Below are positions 15,510 to 24,582 of a stretch of DNA of 64,000 bases, one piece after another (position 1 is the stretch's first letter; each line of letters begins with the position of its first letter). The stretch comes from CAYRHN01 sp964424115 (GTDB lineage: Bacteria > Chloroflexota > Anaerolineae > Anaerolineales > Anaerolineaceae). The notes under the pieces were generated by a model that made no database searches, was not told where the DNA came from, and saw only the letters and a list, made by a program, of their open reading frames with translations. Both the position numbers and the translations under genes were made by a program. The DNA is taken from NCBI GenBank assembly GCA_964424115.1, contig CAYRHN010000008.1, positions 123,754-187,753 on the forward strand, written 5' to 3'.

Positions 15510-16415
15510 CTAGTGCTCATTCAACGATTCCGCAAGGCAAAGATATGCAGTGCCTCCGGTGAAAAGCACACCCAATGCAAGGAACCAAGGATGAGTCTTT
15601 TGTATTTCCAGATTCATAATCGCTGCAAGGCAGTAGCCATACATCGCCAACCAGAAGACCAGCATGGGAATATCCCAGGTCTTTGCCTTTCCGATTTTCA
15701 ATCTTCCCTTTACAGCCTTTGCAATGATTACCACAGCCATAATCAGCCAGATAATCACAAACGCGATACAAGCAAAAAGATCTGCTGTTAATGAATTCAA
15801 CCAGAGAGCTACAAGGCTGCCAATCCCCGTTATGACGATGGCTCCAAGAGCAATGAGCAGCATGAATAGAATTTGTCGTTTCCATTCATTCTTCCTCACT
15901 CTCTCACACTTTTTCAGCGTTAACCCAGTCACAACCGGGGTCTCAATCATATAGCCGAGAAAATTCACCCAGATTACGCTCATAAATGTGCTAGCACTGA
16001 TGGTGAGATCGATAGGTTTACCAACCCATGTCCAGAATCCACCGTCTAAACGGATAGCCACCACATCCAGCAATAGATCCATGGTGACAACGAGCATACC
16101 CGCACAAAGTGCGGTGAGCAATTTTCCAAATCCCAGCTTCTTGGCCAGCTTGATGCCATAGACAGTCAATCCCCCCCACATAAGTCCGCCGAAGACTGGA
16201 AATTGCTTCGGTGGCGCCCCAACAGACAGCCAGAAACCCTGATTGTAATAGTATATGTCCGTGACATTCACAGCCAGCAGTTCCATCGTAAAACCAACCA
16301 GTGCTGCTGCGCCAAAGGTGAACAGGGCATTGTAGTCCTTTTTCCGCACAAGATCGATAAGTTCTATCGACACGATAATATAGCACATGAGTTCGAATGC
16401 ATTCAGCCAGTTCAT
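15510..16415 (-). CDS. Polytopic membrane protein, distantly carotenoid-hydratase-like
   Basis: 301 aa with about eight predicted membrane helices. The middle part, FGGLMWGGLTVYGI followed by CAGMLVVTMDLLLDVVAIRL and GGFWTW, resembles the conserved core of DUF422 proteins (CruF-type carotenoid 1,2-hydratases), where a D-x-x-x-D motif is followed by W-x-W. The similarity is limited and there are no carotenoid genes nearby, so function is open. A GGAAAGGTGA stretch upstream of the ATG serves as ribosome site. It stands alone between decayed genes. Confidence 0.6.
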   Translation of the reverse strand: MNWLNAFELMCYIIVSIELIDLVRKKDYNALFTFGAAALVGFTMELLAVNVTDIYYYNQGFWLSVGAPPKQFPVFGGLMWGGLTVYGIKLAKKLGFGKLLTALCAGMLVVTMDLLLDVVAIRLDGGFWTWVGKPIDLTISASTFMSVIWVNFLGYMIETPVVTGLTLKKCERVRKNEWKRQILFMLLIALGAIVITGIGSLVALWLNSLTADLFACIAFVIIWLIMAVVIIAKAVKGRLKIGKAKTWDIPMLVFWLAMYGYCLAAIMNLEIQKTHPWFLALGVLFTGGTAYLCLAESLNEH

Positions 16416-16668
16416 TCCGTAAAATCACCTTTCCTTGACAATTTCCAGTGTCCATTTATCTCGTACAGCCAGCTGTACCGAATACGGAACCAATTCTCTT
16501 CGCCTTCCATCACAGATAGTTTACTCTGAAATCGTGCCACAAGATTAGCGACTGCATGACGGTTTGCCAGACTTTCGTTACCCAAATAGAGAATGGCTGT
16601 CGGCGTGTTCTAAAGGGATATGAGCTTTACCTTAGCTATTGAATTTAATCCCATAACTTAATTCTTTA
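16416..16668. other. Intergenic region without recognisable features
   Basis: About 250 bp between the membrane-protein gene and the end of the broken P-loop gene, more A/T-rich than the surroundings. I see no gene, RNA or clear hairpin in it. Confidence 0.5.
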
Positions 16669-17184
16669 TCAAGCGCAATATTTCACGCAGAACTCTTGTA
16701 ATTGTTTCGGTGAGGTGATGTGAAACACCTGTTTATCGGCGAGGTGGCAGTTCACCATCTTTAACAGCCGGGGACGATGATGGTAATGAATATGCCAGAT
16801 CATCTTCATCAAGGGCCAGGTCATGGGCAGCATTGGACAACCCTCTGGGCCATCTGGCCTGGGAGTAAAAAGGCATTTGATTTGTCTTTTGATTGCCCAC
16901 CAATAATGGATGACTAAGGGTAGATCTACGAAAATGATGGTATCAGATACTTGAAATCGAGCCTCGATGATTTCAAACGATCCCCAACCATCAATGATCC
17001 ATTGGTCCAATTGAAGAATTTGATCATGCTTTTATTTCACCTCATCGGCTAGTGCTGGTTTCCACCCCGGTTTCCATTGAATACGATCAATCGGATATAA
17101 TGGGATATTTTTGGCTTTGCTTAGCTTACGACAAAGGGTCGATTTTCCCCCACCTGCATTTCCAATGACTGCAATTCGCTTCAT
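16669..17184 (-). pseudogene. P-loop kinase-like protein (FlaR/topology-modulation type) with in-frame stop
   Basis: From the ATG at 17184 the frame gives KRIAVIGNAGGGKSTLCRKL (Walker A, GNAGGGKS) and PLYPIDRIQWKPGW. Codon 51 is TAA (plus strand 17032-17034), and the same frame then continues with DQWIIDGWGSFEI, ADTIIF-like 'SDTIIFVDLPLVIHYW' and a basic C-terminal lid to 16669. Both halves fit the adenylate-kinase-like 'topology modulation' family (about 170 aa), and length matches exactly if the stop is read through. A single nonsense mutation is the simplest reading. Confidence 0.75.
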
Positions 17185-17422
17185 CTTTGTTCCTGGTTTG
17201 ATGCGTTAATCACAATATTCGACGCTGGATCAAACATCTACCTGTTCCATTTTGATTACGCTTGTCGTTCCTGAAAATGGTATTGAGTGAAAAACTGTAC
17301 AGGGGTTTCAAATCTAAGGATGATATTTGCCCCAACAAAAAACCACCTGGAGATGAAATCCTTATGGCGAATTATCAACTTACCACCTGGATTTGTCAAC
17401 CCGTCTCAAACTGGCTTGTTTA

Positions 17423-17960
17423 ATGCTCAATCCATTGAAAGAGTGGGGACAGGTCAGCCAACTGGCCGAGCAATACAGAGTATCGCGCAAGTTTCTATAT
17501 GGACTGGCGGGCCAGGCACTTCATGCGCTTTAAAGCACGCTTTTACCGAAAGAGCCCGGGCGCAACACTGTAGTTGTGGATGATGCCTTGATCGAGCGGA
17601 TAATTGCGGCCTGTTTGACCATCGTCCCGGGAACGATCTGAAGAGCTATAAAGCTGCCCTGCAGGCCGCAGGATTATCGACCATATCCTTCCATGCCCTG
17701 CGCCATGTAGCAGCTTCCTTGATGCTCAACCACGGTGTTCTTCAATCGCCCATTCTCCTGTTCCAACTCCTTCAACCGCTTGGCCTGGTCTGTGCGCATT
17801 CCGCCGTATTCTTCGCCGCACGCGGCCAACGGTAGTAGGTCTGGTCGGTGATCCCCAACATGCGGCTGATCGCGCTGATACTTTGCCCCTGCCCTTGCAA
17901 TACTTCCGCTTCCCGCAGCTTGCTGATTATCCCTTCCGGGGTGTATACTTTCTATGCTAT
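17423..17960. mobile_element. Graveyard of integrase and IS3-family transposase fragments
   Basis: Three pieces of different elements lie end to end. At 17423-17533 (plus) a helix-turn-helix fragment reads VSQLAEQYRVSRKFLYGL. At 17608-17739 (plus) a tyrosine-recombinase C-terminal piece reads LSTISFHALRHVAASLML, containing the H-x-L-R-H motif. At 17740-17960 (minus) an IS3-type OrfA reads GIISKLREAEVLQGQGQSIS, then ITDQTYYRW and, after a frameshift, EYGGMRTDQAKRLKELEQEN. None is complete and no terminal inverted repeats are obvious. Confidence 0.7.
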
Positions 17961-18071
17961 TCTATCCTGCCTTTCTTCTTCCAGTTTAGCCCATGATGAT
18001 CCTCTTCACTAACTCTACTTCTGGATCAGTTCTTTGGGGGGCAGGTCATAACAAGAATTCGAGAAACATTT

Positions 18072-19529
18072 ATGGACGAATCTAACCTAAACAATGACAA
18101 TGCCACCCCAGGCGCCGAATCCCAGACCCTGCCCGAAGCAAAACTGGCTGACCTGCCCGAAAAATTACGCCAGGGGGTTGCCCTGGCGGGCTGGAACGAG
18201 CTGCTGCCCGTCCAGGCCAAAGCCATCCCCTACCTGTTTTCCCAGCGCGACATGATGATACAATCGCGCACCGGTAGCGGCAAGACCGGCGCTTATTTGC
18301 TACCCATCCTCGAGATGGTTAACCCGGCCCAGAAAACTGCCCAGGCGTTGGTCCTCGTGCCTACCCGCGAGCTGGCCTTGCAAGTCGCCACCGAAGCCGA
18401 ACTGCTGGGCAAGGCCACCGCTGTGCGCTCCGTTGCCGTCTATGGTGGCGTCGGTTATCGCGACCAACTGGACGCTTTCAAAGCCGGCGCGCACATCATC
18501 ATTGGCACTCCTGGGCGTATCCTAGACCATCTGCTGCGCCGCTCGCTCTCACTCAAGGACCTGCGCTTCCTGATCTTCGACGAAGCCGACCACATGCTTT
18601 CGATGGGCTTTTATCCCGACATGCGCCGAGTGAAAACCTACCTGCCTGAGCGACCGATCAGCACCTACATGTTTTCTGCCACCTTTCCCCCCCAGGTGCT
18701 GCGCCTGACCGACCAGTTCTTGCGCCAGCCCGGCTTCATCAACCTCAGCAGCGACCACATCCACGTTACCGAGACCGAGCATGTTTACTACACCGTGCCT
18801 GGCATGGACAAAGACCGCAGTCTGGTACGCATTATCGAAGTGGAGAATCCGCCGTCCGCGATCATCTTCTGTAATACCAAAGTGCATGTTGAATACGTAG
18901 CCACCGTGTTGCAGCGATTCGGTTACGACGCCGATCTGCTAACCTCCGACCTGTCTCAGGCCGCTCGCGAAAAGGTGCTGGGGCGTGTCCGCCAGGGTAC
19001 GTTGCGCTTTTTGGTGGCCACGGACGTTGCCGCGCGCGGCATCGACCTGCCCGAGCTATCCCATGTCATCCAATACGAGCCGCCGGAAGACCCCGAAGCC
19101 TACATCCACCGCGCCGGGCGCACCGGACGGGCTGGCGGCAGCGGCACGGCGATCACTCTGGTCAATGTTAATGAACGCGCCGAGTTGCTGCGCATTGGCA
19201 AACGCTTTGCCTTCACCATCGAGGAACGCCCTCTGCCCGGAGACGATGAAGTGGCGCGGGTCGTCTCCGAACGCGTCATCACCTTGCTGGAATCACGCCT
19301 GCGCGCCCGCGACCGCCTGCAAACCGAGCGTATGCGCCGCTTCGTCTCCCTGGTTGGCGCGTTGAACGAGAATGAGGACAGCACCAACCTGCTGGCCATG
19401 CTGCTGGATGACTTCTACCAGGAGACCTTCCACGCCCCGGTCGTGCCTCCATCATCGGAAGAAACGGCTGAATCCCGGCGCTCCGCGCACCGTTCAGGTG
19501 GCAGCTCGCGCAGGCGCAGGTCGCGGTAA
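18072..19529 (+). CDS. DEAD-box ATP-dependent RNA helicase
   Basis: 485 aa. All core motifs are in order: Q-motif region LPVQAKAIPYL (about 55), motif I SRTGSGKTGAY (about 68), Ia PTRELAL, Ib GTPGRILDHL, II DEADHML (about 173), III SATFPP, IV SAIIFCNT, V ATDVAARGIDLPE, VI YIHRAGRTGRAG (about 350). The C-terminus ends in a Ser/Arg-rich basic tail, usual for unspecific RNA binding by CsdA/RhlE-type helicases. It unwinds short RNA duplexes during ribosome assembly or mRNA turnover. GAGAAAC before the ATG is a weak ribosome site. Confidence 0.95.
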   Translation: MDESNLNNDNATPGAESQTLPEAKLADLPEKLRQGVALAGWNELLPVQAKAIPYLFSQRDMMIQSRTGSGKTGAYLLPILEMVNPAQKTAQALVLVPTRELALQVATEAELLGKATAVRSVAVYGGVGYRDQLDAFKAGAHIIIGTPGRILDHLLRRSLSLKDLRFLIFDEADHMLSMGFYPDMRRVKTYLPERPISTYMFSATFPPQVLRLTDQFLRQPGFINLSSDHIHVTETEHVYYTVPGMDKDRSLVRIIEVENPPSAIIFCNTKVHVEYVATVLQRFGYDADLLTSDLSQAAREKVLGRVRQGTLRFLVATDVAARGIDLPELSHVIQYEPPEDPEAYIHRAGRTGRAGGSGTAITLVNVNERAELLRIGKRFAFTIEERPLPGDDEVARVVSERVITLLESRLRARDRLQTERMRRFVSLVGALNENEDSTNLLAMLLDDFYQETFHAPVVPPSSEETAESRRSAHRSGGSSRRRRSR

Positions 19530-19723
19530 AATCCCCAGCTGGCAGGCTGGACTGTATCCATCCCAGGTTAATGTGCTAACCGCAGCCATACAGATATAGT
19601 AAAGCAGCAACCTGATTAAATTGTGACAATAATTGCCGGTTTAGATCGAGATTTCTGCAACCCGACAAAACACAAGCCAATGTCGTTTGTGAGGTCAAAG
19701 CCCAAGTCAAGGTCCTGCATTTC

Positions 19724-20407
19724 TTAATAAACGACCGGCTCCCCAAGCTCCAGGGCGCCCCACACCCGGCCCCAGGCTATTTGCAGCCATCCGCCCAGGA
19801 TCAGGCCGGTTCCACCCAACACCAGTGGCCAGAAAAGCACGTTGGTTGTATTGATTCCGCCAAGCATGTGCGAAGACTCTGCCCAGGCCGGGGTGCTCAG
19901 CGTCACCAGGCCGAATACGATCATCGCCAGGCCGCCTCTCGCCGGGTCAGAACCGCTGCCTCCCGCGTCGAAGCCGAGTTTTCCACGCAATCTGGGCAAG
20001 CGAAAAACCAGCAGCAGAAGAATCGCGAAAACGGTCAGGTATAGACGCACATTGTTTGGAGCCGTAGCGCCTCGCAGGGTCAGGGAAAAATAATACTGCA
20101 CCGCAGATGCCACCCCGCCGACCAACAGGAAGATCCAAATGTTACGGTAAGCCAGCCTGGTGCCGTGCTTGACCAGGTGGAAAAGGTTATACACCCCCAA
20201 CAGCCCAGCCAGGACCGAAACGATCACCAATATGATAAAGAGACCCTGCACCTGTGCCAACGGCGCCATTTTTGGCCCCCAATTCAACGGCGCAAGCGCC
20301 ACACAGCTGGTGCCGATCCCGCCCAGCAGGGTCATCAGCGCGCTCAGTCCCAACACAATAATCACCAGCCACCTCAGAAACGGGTTGACGCTTGATTTTC
20401 CAGACAT
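19724..20407 (-). CDS. Integral membrane protein of unknown function
   Basis: 227 aa with five to six predicted helices, the first at residues about 12-32, and a short polar loop (GGSGSDPARG) near residue 155. No family recognised. The ribosome site is a strong AGGAGGAGAAT. It is the last gene of the NorB-like/SUMF1/CyoE cluster, 50 bp after the prenyltransferase gene, so an accessory membrane role in that system is a reasonable guess. Confidence 0.7.
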   Translation of the reverse strand: MSGKSSVNPFLRWLVIIVLGLSALMTLLGGIGTSCVALAPLNWGPKMAPLAQVQGLFIILVIVSVLAGLLGVYNLFHLVKHGTRLAYRNIWIFLLVGGVASAVQYYFSLTLRGATAPNNVRLYLTVFAILLLLVFRLPRLRGKLGFDAGGSGSDPARGGLAMIVFGLVTLSTPAWAESSHMLGGINTTNVLFWPLVLGGTGLILGGWLQIAWGRVWGALELGEPVVY

Positions 20408-20457
20408 ATTCTCCTCCTAAAATTGGATTCGCCCTAACCGCGGCCGAAAGCCCTGCT

Positions 20458-21366
20458 TTACAGACCGCCGGCGATTAAGAATAACATGGCGCACAGCATA
20501 TAGATCGAGGCGCCTTTATAAAGAATGAAATTCAAACCTGGTTTGGGAAGGATAATGCTCACCAACACCATCCCCACCAAAACCAGCCCCAGGATAGCCA
20601 GGGCAATATGGATACCGCTGGTTACGCCCATCACGGCTCCGGCCCACACCATCACCAGAACCGACAAGACCGTCGATCCGGCGATGATCCAGCGCGTTAC
20701 CTGCACGCCATACACTGCCGGGAAGGTGGGCAGTCCAGCAGCGTGGTAATCCTCTGCGTATTTAATGCTGAAGGTCATGATGTGCGTGGGGATCCACAAC
20801 AGCACCCCCAGCGCGAGCAGCGCGCCTAAAAGATCCACCTCACCCACTGCCAGCACCCGCCCTGCCAGGGCAGGCATTCCGCCGGACAGGCCGCCCAACA
20901 GGATCGAAAACGCTGTGCGCCGCTTAAGTAACATCGTGTAGACCAGCACATCCAGCAGCACCCCCGCTGTGACCACCTCTCCATAGCGAAGGTCCAGACT
21001 GAAAGACCAGATCAGACCACCCAGGGTCATCGCCAGACCGGCTACCAGAGCTTCCACTGGAGCCACCTTGCCAGAGGGCAGGGGCCGGTGGGCGGTTCGC
21101 TGCATGCGCGCATCAATATCACGGTCATAGACCATATTCAGCACTGTTGAACCGCTGACCGCCAGGAACAAACTTCCCAGCAGCGCTGCCAGCGAAGCTG
21201 CAGAGGGGTTCAAACAGCAGCCGCTGACATACCCCGCCACAGCGGTGAGGATCAACAACCCTGTCTGCAGCGATTTGATCAACGTCCAGTAAGCTCGCAG
21301 GCGGCTTGCTGCTGCCCGAAGCCAGGTCAGCGGTTGAATGGCAGAAAAGGAGCTGGAGGTTTGCAT
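20458..21366 (-). CDS. UbiA-family prenyltransferase, heme O synthase (CyoE/CtaB)-like
   Basis: 302 aa, nine predicted helices. The first Asp-rich motif NMVYDRDIDARM followed by RTAHRPLP (residues about 100-122) is the N-x-x-x-D-x-x-x-D-x-x-M-x-R-T-x-x-R-P signature of protoheme IX farnesyltransferases, and the second loop has KYAEDYHAAGLPTFP (about 208). Known enzymes add a farnesyl group to heme B to give heme O for heme-copper oxidases. It lies 6 bp after the SUMF1 gene and two genes from a heme-copper-like membrane protein, so it may supply that protein's heme. Confidence 0.85.
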   Translation of the reverse strand: MQTSSSFSAIQPLTWLRAAASRLRAYWTLIKSLQTGLLILTAVAGYVSGCCLNPSAASLAALLGSLFLAVSGSTVLNMVYDRDIDARMQRTAHRPLPSGKVAPVEALVAGLAMTLGGLIWSFSLDLRYGEVVTAGVLLDVLVYTMLLKRRTAFSILLGGLSGGMPALAGRVLAVGEVDLLGALLALGVLLWIPTHIMTFSIKYAEDYHAAGLPTFPAVYGVQVTRWIIAGSTVLSVLVMVWAGAVMGVTSGIHIALAILGLVLVGMVLVSIILPKPGLNFILYKGASIYMLCAMLFLIAGGL

Positions 21367-21372
21367 GCTATC

Positions 21373-22278
21373 CTAAGGTTGGGGATCCCGAACGCAGCGG
21401 AATCCAACATTGATAGAATAATAGTCCGGGCGGGCATTATTACGGCTCCACACCCGTAGATTGTACCCATAATCGGCTTTGCTCCCGCCGTGCATGTAAC
21501 GGTAATGGATCCCCTCGTACACATTTGCCGTCCACTGCCAGACATTCCCGGCCATATCATACAGCCCATAGGGACTGCGCGCATCCAGCGTCTGGTAGCC
21601 CTGGTAAGCATTGCCGTTATAGAATCCCACCGGGGTAGTATCCCCCTGACTGCCGAAAACCTTCTCAAAGATATCCCGGCTGGAATAATAATTTGCCTGG
21701 TTGCGTTCCAGATTTCCACCCCACGGATAGGCGCGGTTATCGGTTCCGCGCGCGGCCTTTTCCCATTCGTCCTCCGTGGGCAGCCGCCAGCCGGAAGCCT
21801 CGCAATAGGCTTTCGCGCCAAACCAGGTGACCATTACCACCGGGTGATTCTCATAACCCGGCGCCACAACAAAAATTGTGCCATCAAAGATGATCCGGCT
21901 GCCTTTTTCTGTGTATGGCAAGTGCAGTTTATCCCCGGCTTTCACCTCCTCCTCGTGCTTGTAGCCGTGGAAGACATCCCCCGGGTAGAATCCTTGCACC
22001 TGATCATCTACGATCTTGATCGTGCCCTGTTTCAGGGACTGGTTGAGATAATCCGCATATTGGGCATTGGTCACGTCTGTGAGCATGATCTCGTAATCAT
22101 AGTCGATTTCTTTCGGGGTTTCATGCTGGCCCATCAGAAACGGACCTGCCGGAACCAGCGCCCAGGCATTCATATCCACGCCGGTATCAATAAAAGTTGT
22201 ATCTGCCGGCAGGTTGAAGGGAGCGCAGCTGCTCAGCGCCAGGGCCAGGAGGAAGAAAATTGAAGACAGGCGTTTCAT
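21373..22278 (-). CDS. SUMF1/formylglycine-generating-enzyme-like lipoprotein (NirV-like)
   Basis: 301 aa from the ATG at 22278, which overlaps the stop of the preceding gene (ATGA). A lipoprotein signal (FFLLALALSSC) precedes an FGE-sulfatase domain: ALVPAGPFLMGQ, WRLPTEDEWEKAARG (about 195), YDMAGNVWQWTANVYEG (about 255) and the terminal GFRCVRD. Genuine FGEs use two Cys to oxidise sulfatases; here the second half shows no such pair, so it is more likely a binding or structural variant. NirV, a protein of this fold, is found beside nitrite and NO reductase genes in denitrifiers, which fits the neighbour upstream. Confidence 0.85.
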   Translation of the reverse strand: MKRLSSIFFLLALALSSCAPFNLPADTTFIDTGVDMNAWALVPAGPFLMGQHETPKEIDYDYEIMLTDVTNAQYADYLNQSLKQGTIKIVDDQVQGFYPGDVFHGYKHEEEVKAGDKLHLPYTEKGSRIIFDGTIFVVAPGYENHPVVMVTWFGAKAYCEASGWRLPTEDEWEKAARGTDNRAYPWGGNLERNQANYYSSRDIFEKVFGSQGDTTPVGFYNGNAYQGYQTLDARSPYGLYDMAGNVWQWTANVYEGIHYRYMHGGSKADYGYNLRVWSRNNARPDYYSINVGFRCVRDPQP

Positions 22279-23765
22279 TGGCGCACCTCCTCGCTGATCT
22301 CGCCCATCTGGGGATCCTGATACTCCCTTTTCCAACGCCCATTCCTCTTGAACAGGTCGATGAGTCGCCACACCATCAGGATGGCCAGCATGACCAACAC
22401 CAGCGCCAGGCCAATATCGGTCAATAGGATGACCACATTAACCAGGGATTGTTGATCGACCTCGCTGACGAAAAGGCGTTTGGTCTCGAACACAGCTACC
22501 GCCCCAAAAGCCAGGTCGGAGGCAAGAATGACTACCCAGCCAAAGATTTTGCGCGCCTTGCCCTTTAATCCGGATAGATCGGCATAATATAGCAGAATGA
22601 TCGTGGCAATGATCCCCGCCAGGACATGCCAGTGGCCGGTCAAAGCAATGCGCTCCTCACGTGCCGGCCAGGTGCGGATGATCTTATCCAGCTTGATCGC
22701 CATAAAGATGCCCACCGCAGTGACAACAAAATTCATGTAGACCATTTGCCACAACGCCCCAAATTTCAGCGGATCGTGCAGGAGTGCCCCCGCCCGCTGG
22801 AAGAAAGTGGGCTTATCAATCTTGCGCTCCGCCAGGCGCTCGCGAATGAGCTTGCGCCACCCGTAGTAAACCAACAGCAGCGAGGCCACCAAAACCGGGA
22901 AGGATCCGATATTAATGATCACGTGCGCAATTGCCTCGAAGGGAACCACCGCCCACACGCCGAAGGTGATGATCAGGGTGCCAATGATCATCAGCGGGAT
23001 GGCGATCTTTTGCAGCCGCCCGCGAAAATCGAACCAGCGATTCATGATCAGGTTCAGCGCCACTGCGATGAGGGTCAACATGATATGCAGATGGCCAATG
23101 ATCGCCAGTTGCAGCGGCGTCTTGACCGGCTCTCGGATGATATCCTCAGCAAGGAACGATTCAAACCCATTGCCGAACAACGATCCAGGGATTGCCCCAA
23201 ACAAGGCCGAGCCCAGGGTGGCCAGCGCCATCACGAAGAAAGCCACCCGCTCCAGGTCCACGCCCCCTTTGGTGCGCGAGAGGTCCGCATCCTGGATATG
23301 GTGTTGCTTTTGCCACGGCCAGAGAGCCGCAGCCAGCATCACCCCGGCAAAAAAGATCAACGCCTGCCCAAAAATGAACAGACCGTGGAACACGAAGCTC
23401 CGCCCGAAATAAGCGAAGACCAAACCGGATATGAAGGAGGTAATGTAGCCCACCGTGATGGTGGCATTGATGCGGATCTGTTCGCTCTTCTTCATTTTGA
23501 CCATGGCCGTGATGAAATACGTTTCAATCGCCACCACCGCCATGGCAATCGTATGGTAGAGCATGATAATACGTCCCTCCCGCTCGGCCGCGTCCAGGTT
23601 CAAGCCGAGATTATGGACCATCCAGCTCTTCACCCCAAATTCTTCCATCGGTCCGGAAAGGAAACCAAAGAAACCGGTTACCAGCGAGATCATTGCAATC
23701 GCCACCAGCACCAGCCCCTTGGTCGAATGGAACAAGAAATTGAACCGTTCGCGGATAAAGGTCAT
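22275..23765 (-). CDS. Multi-pass membrane protein resembling NorB/heme-copper oxidase subunit I
   Basis: 496 aa from the ATG at 23765 (GGAGG 9 nt upstream), about twelve helices. Candidate heme or metal ligands are His71 (MLYHTIAM), His127, His225 and His227 (IIGHLHIML), His281, and His378 and His380 (LTGHWHVLAG). The H-x-H in the late helix is like helix X of NorB and cytochrome oxidases, but the adjacent His-His pair of helix VII that binds CuB/FeB is not seen. It could be a divergent NO reductase or a related heme protein. It is the first gene of a four-gene unit with SUMF1 and CyoE-like genes and sits behind a Fnr-type promoter. Confidence 0.7.
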   Translation of the reverse strand: MTFIRERFNFLFHSTKGLVLVAIAMISLVTGFFGFLSGPMEEFGVKSWMVHNLGLNLDAAEREGRIIMLYHTIAMAVVAIETYFITAMVKMKKSEQIRINATITVGYITSFISGLVFAYFGRSFVFHGLFIFGQALIFFAGVMLAAALWPWQKQHHIQDADLSRTKGGVDLERVAFFVMALATLGSALFGAIPGSLFGNGFESFLAEDIIREPVKTPLQLAIIGHLHIMLTLIAVALNLIMNRWFDFRGRLQKIAIPLMIIGTLIITFGVWAVVPFEAIAHVIINIGSFPVLVASLLLVYYGWRKLIRERLAERKIDKPTFFQRAGALLHDPLKFGALWQMVYMNFVVTAVGIFMAIKLDKIIRTWPAREERIALTGHWHVLAGIIATIILLYYADLSGLKGKARKIFGWVVILASDLAFGAVAVFETKRLFVSEVDQQSLVNVVILLTDIGLALVLVMLAILMVWRLIDLFKRNGRWKREYQDPQMGEISEEVRQ

Positions 23766-23801
23766 CGGCACACACCTCCAAAGATGGATTTCTCTGCTAT
23801 G

Positions 23802-23843
23802 TATATAGCACACCCGCCCCTGGAATGCATTGACATTTGTCAA
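23802..23843 (-). promoter_or_regulatory. Fnr/Dnr-type class II promoter of the NorB-like operon
   Basis: The box ttgacatttgtcaa (23830-23843) is a TTGAC-N4-GTCAA palindrome. On the minus strand an extended -10, TGC-TATATA (23802-23807), puts the start near 23795, so the box centre is at -41.5, the standard class II activation spacing for Crp/Fnr proteins. The Crp/Fnr gene just upstream is the natural candidate activator. Confidence 0.7.
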
Positions 23844-23845
23844 AG

Positions 23846-23868
23846 CAGCCGGGTTTTACCCGGCTGCT
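23846..23868 (-). terminator. Strong hairpin after the Crp/Fnr gene
   Basis: GCAGCCGGG and CCCGGCTGC pair over 9 bp around TTTTA (about 23846-23868), 17 bp beyond the stop of the Crp/Fnr gene. On the minus strand it is followed by TTTGAC, a short T run, so termination may be partial. It separates the regulator from the operon it probably controls. Confidence 0.55.
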
Positions 23869-23885
23869 CTCAAAAAAAGTCATTT

Positions 23886-24575
23886 CTAAACGAACTGCGT
23901 CTGCGCAATCTCTTGCAGCCGTTCAAGATCCGTCACCTTGATCCAGTGCAGGCTGGTCTCAACGGCCCCCTCTTCGCGCAAGATCTTCAAAGAACGGCTG
24001 AACGCCTCTGGAACCGTGGCGATCCAGGCGGCCAGCACATGATTGGGATAACGCCGCCGGTCCACCCCGTGCGCACTTTCATTACCAAGTTCCAGGATCA
24101 ATTTGGCAGACCGGGCCAGCACGCTGCGAAAGGAGAGGTTCTGAAATTGCCCCACCAGTTGGCGGTTGCGTTCAGCCATCACCTTCAACATGCTAAACGT
24201 GATGTACGGATACTGGATCAGGAAGCGACGCAAATCTGCGCCGGAAATGCTCCACACCAAAGACTCCTCGTCTGTCTGGGCAGTCACCGCCGTCACACCC
24301 TCGTCAATAGCAGCCACCTCGTTGAACATCACCACCGGCTCGAGGATGGTCAGGATCGAGACCTGGCCGCTTGGGCTGAGTTTACACAGCCTCACCCGCC
24401 CGCGCAAAAGTACGTACAGGCAGGCCTCCCGTTCATTCTCCTGGAAGATCAGCTCTTCGCGGCTGTACCGGCGCTGCACGCCCAGTTGAATAAAATTCCG
24501 AATTTCTCCTTCAGGGATCGAACCAAAAGGCCCCACGCCGCGCAGCATTCCCACCAGGTGATCTTGACCGTCCAT
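23886..24575 (-). CDS. Crp/Fnr-family transcriptional regulator
   Basis: 229 aa from the ATG at 24575. The N-terminal cyclic-nucleotide-binding-like beta barrel (YSREELIFQENEREACLYVL, then GRVRLCKLSPSGQ) is followed by a long dimer helix and a Fnr-type HTH, HVLAAWIATVPEAFSRSLKI (about 190). The Cys cluster of oxygen-sensing FNR is absent, so it is closer to Dnr/NnrR or CRP types. The ATG is 7 nt after a TGG-TATAAT extended -10 with no Shine-Dalgarno, so the mRNA is probably leaderless. It likely controls the adjacent NorB-like operon. Confidence 0.88.
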   Translation of the reverse strand: MDGQDHLVGMLRGVGPFGSIPEGEIRNFIQLGVQRRYSREELIFQENEREACLYVLLRGRVRLCKLSPSGQVSILTILEPVVMFNEVAAIDEGVTAVTAQTDEESLVWSISGADLRRFLIQYPYITFSMLKVMAERNRQLVGQFQNLSFRSVLARSAKLILELGNESAHGVDRRRYPNHVLAAWIATVPEAFSRSLKILREEGAVETSLHWIKVTDLERLQEIAQTQFV

Positions 24576-24582
24576 AAGATGG

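Noticed and set aside
17423..17960. Functional insertion sequence
   Set aside because: All three coding pieces are truncated or frameshifted, and no terminal inverted repeats or target duplications were found.
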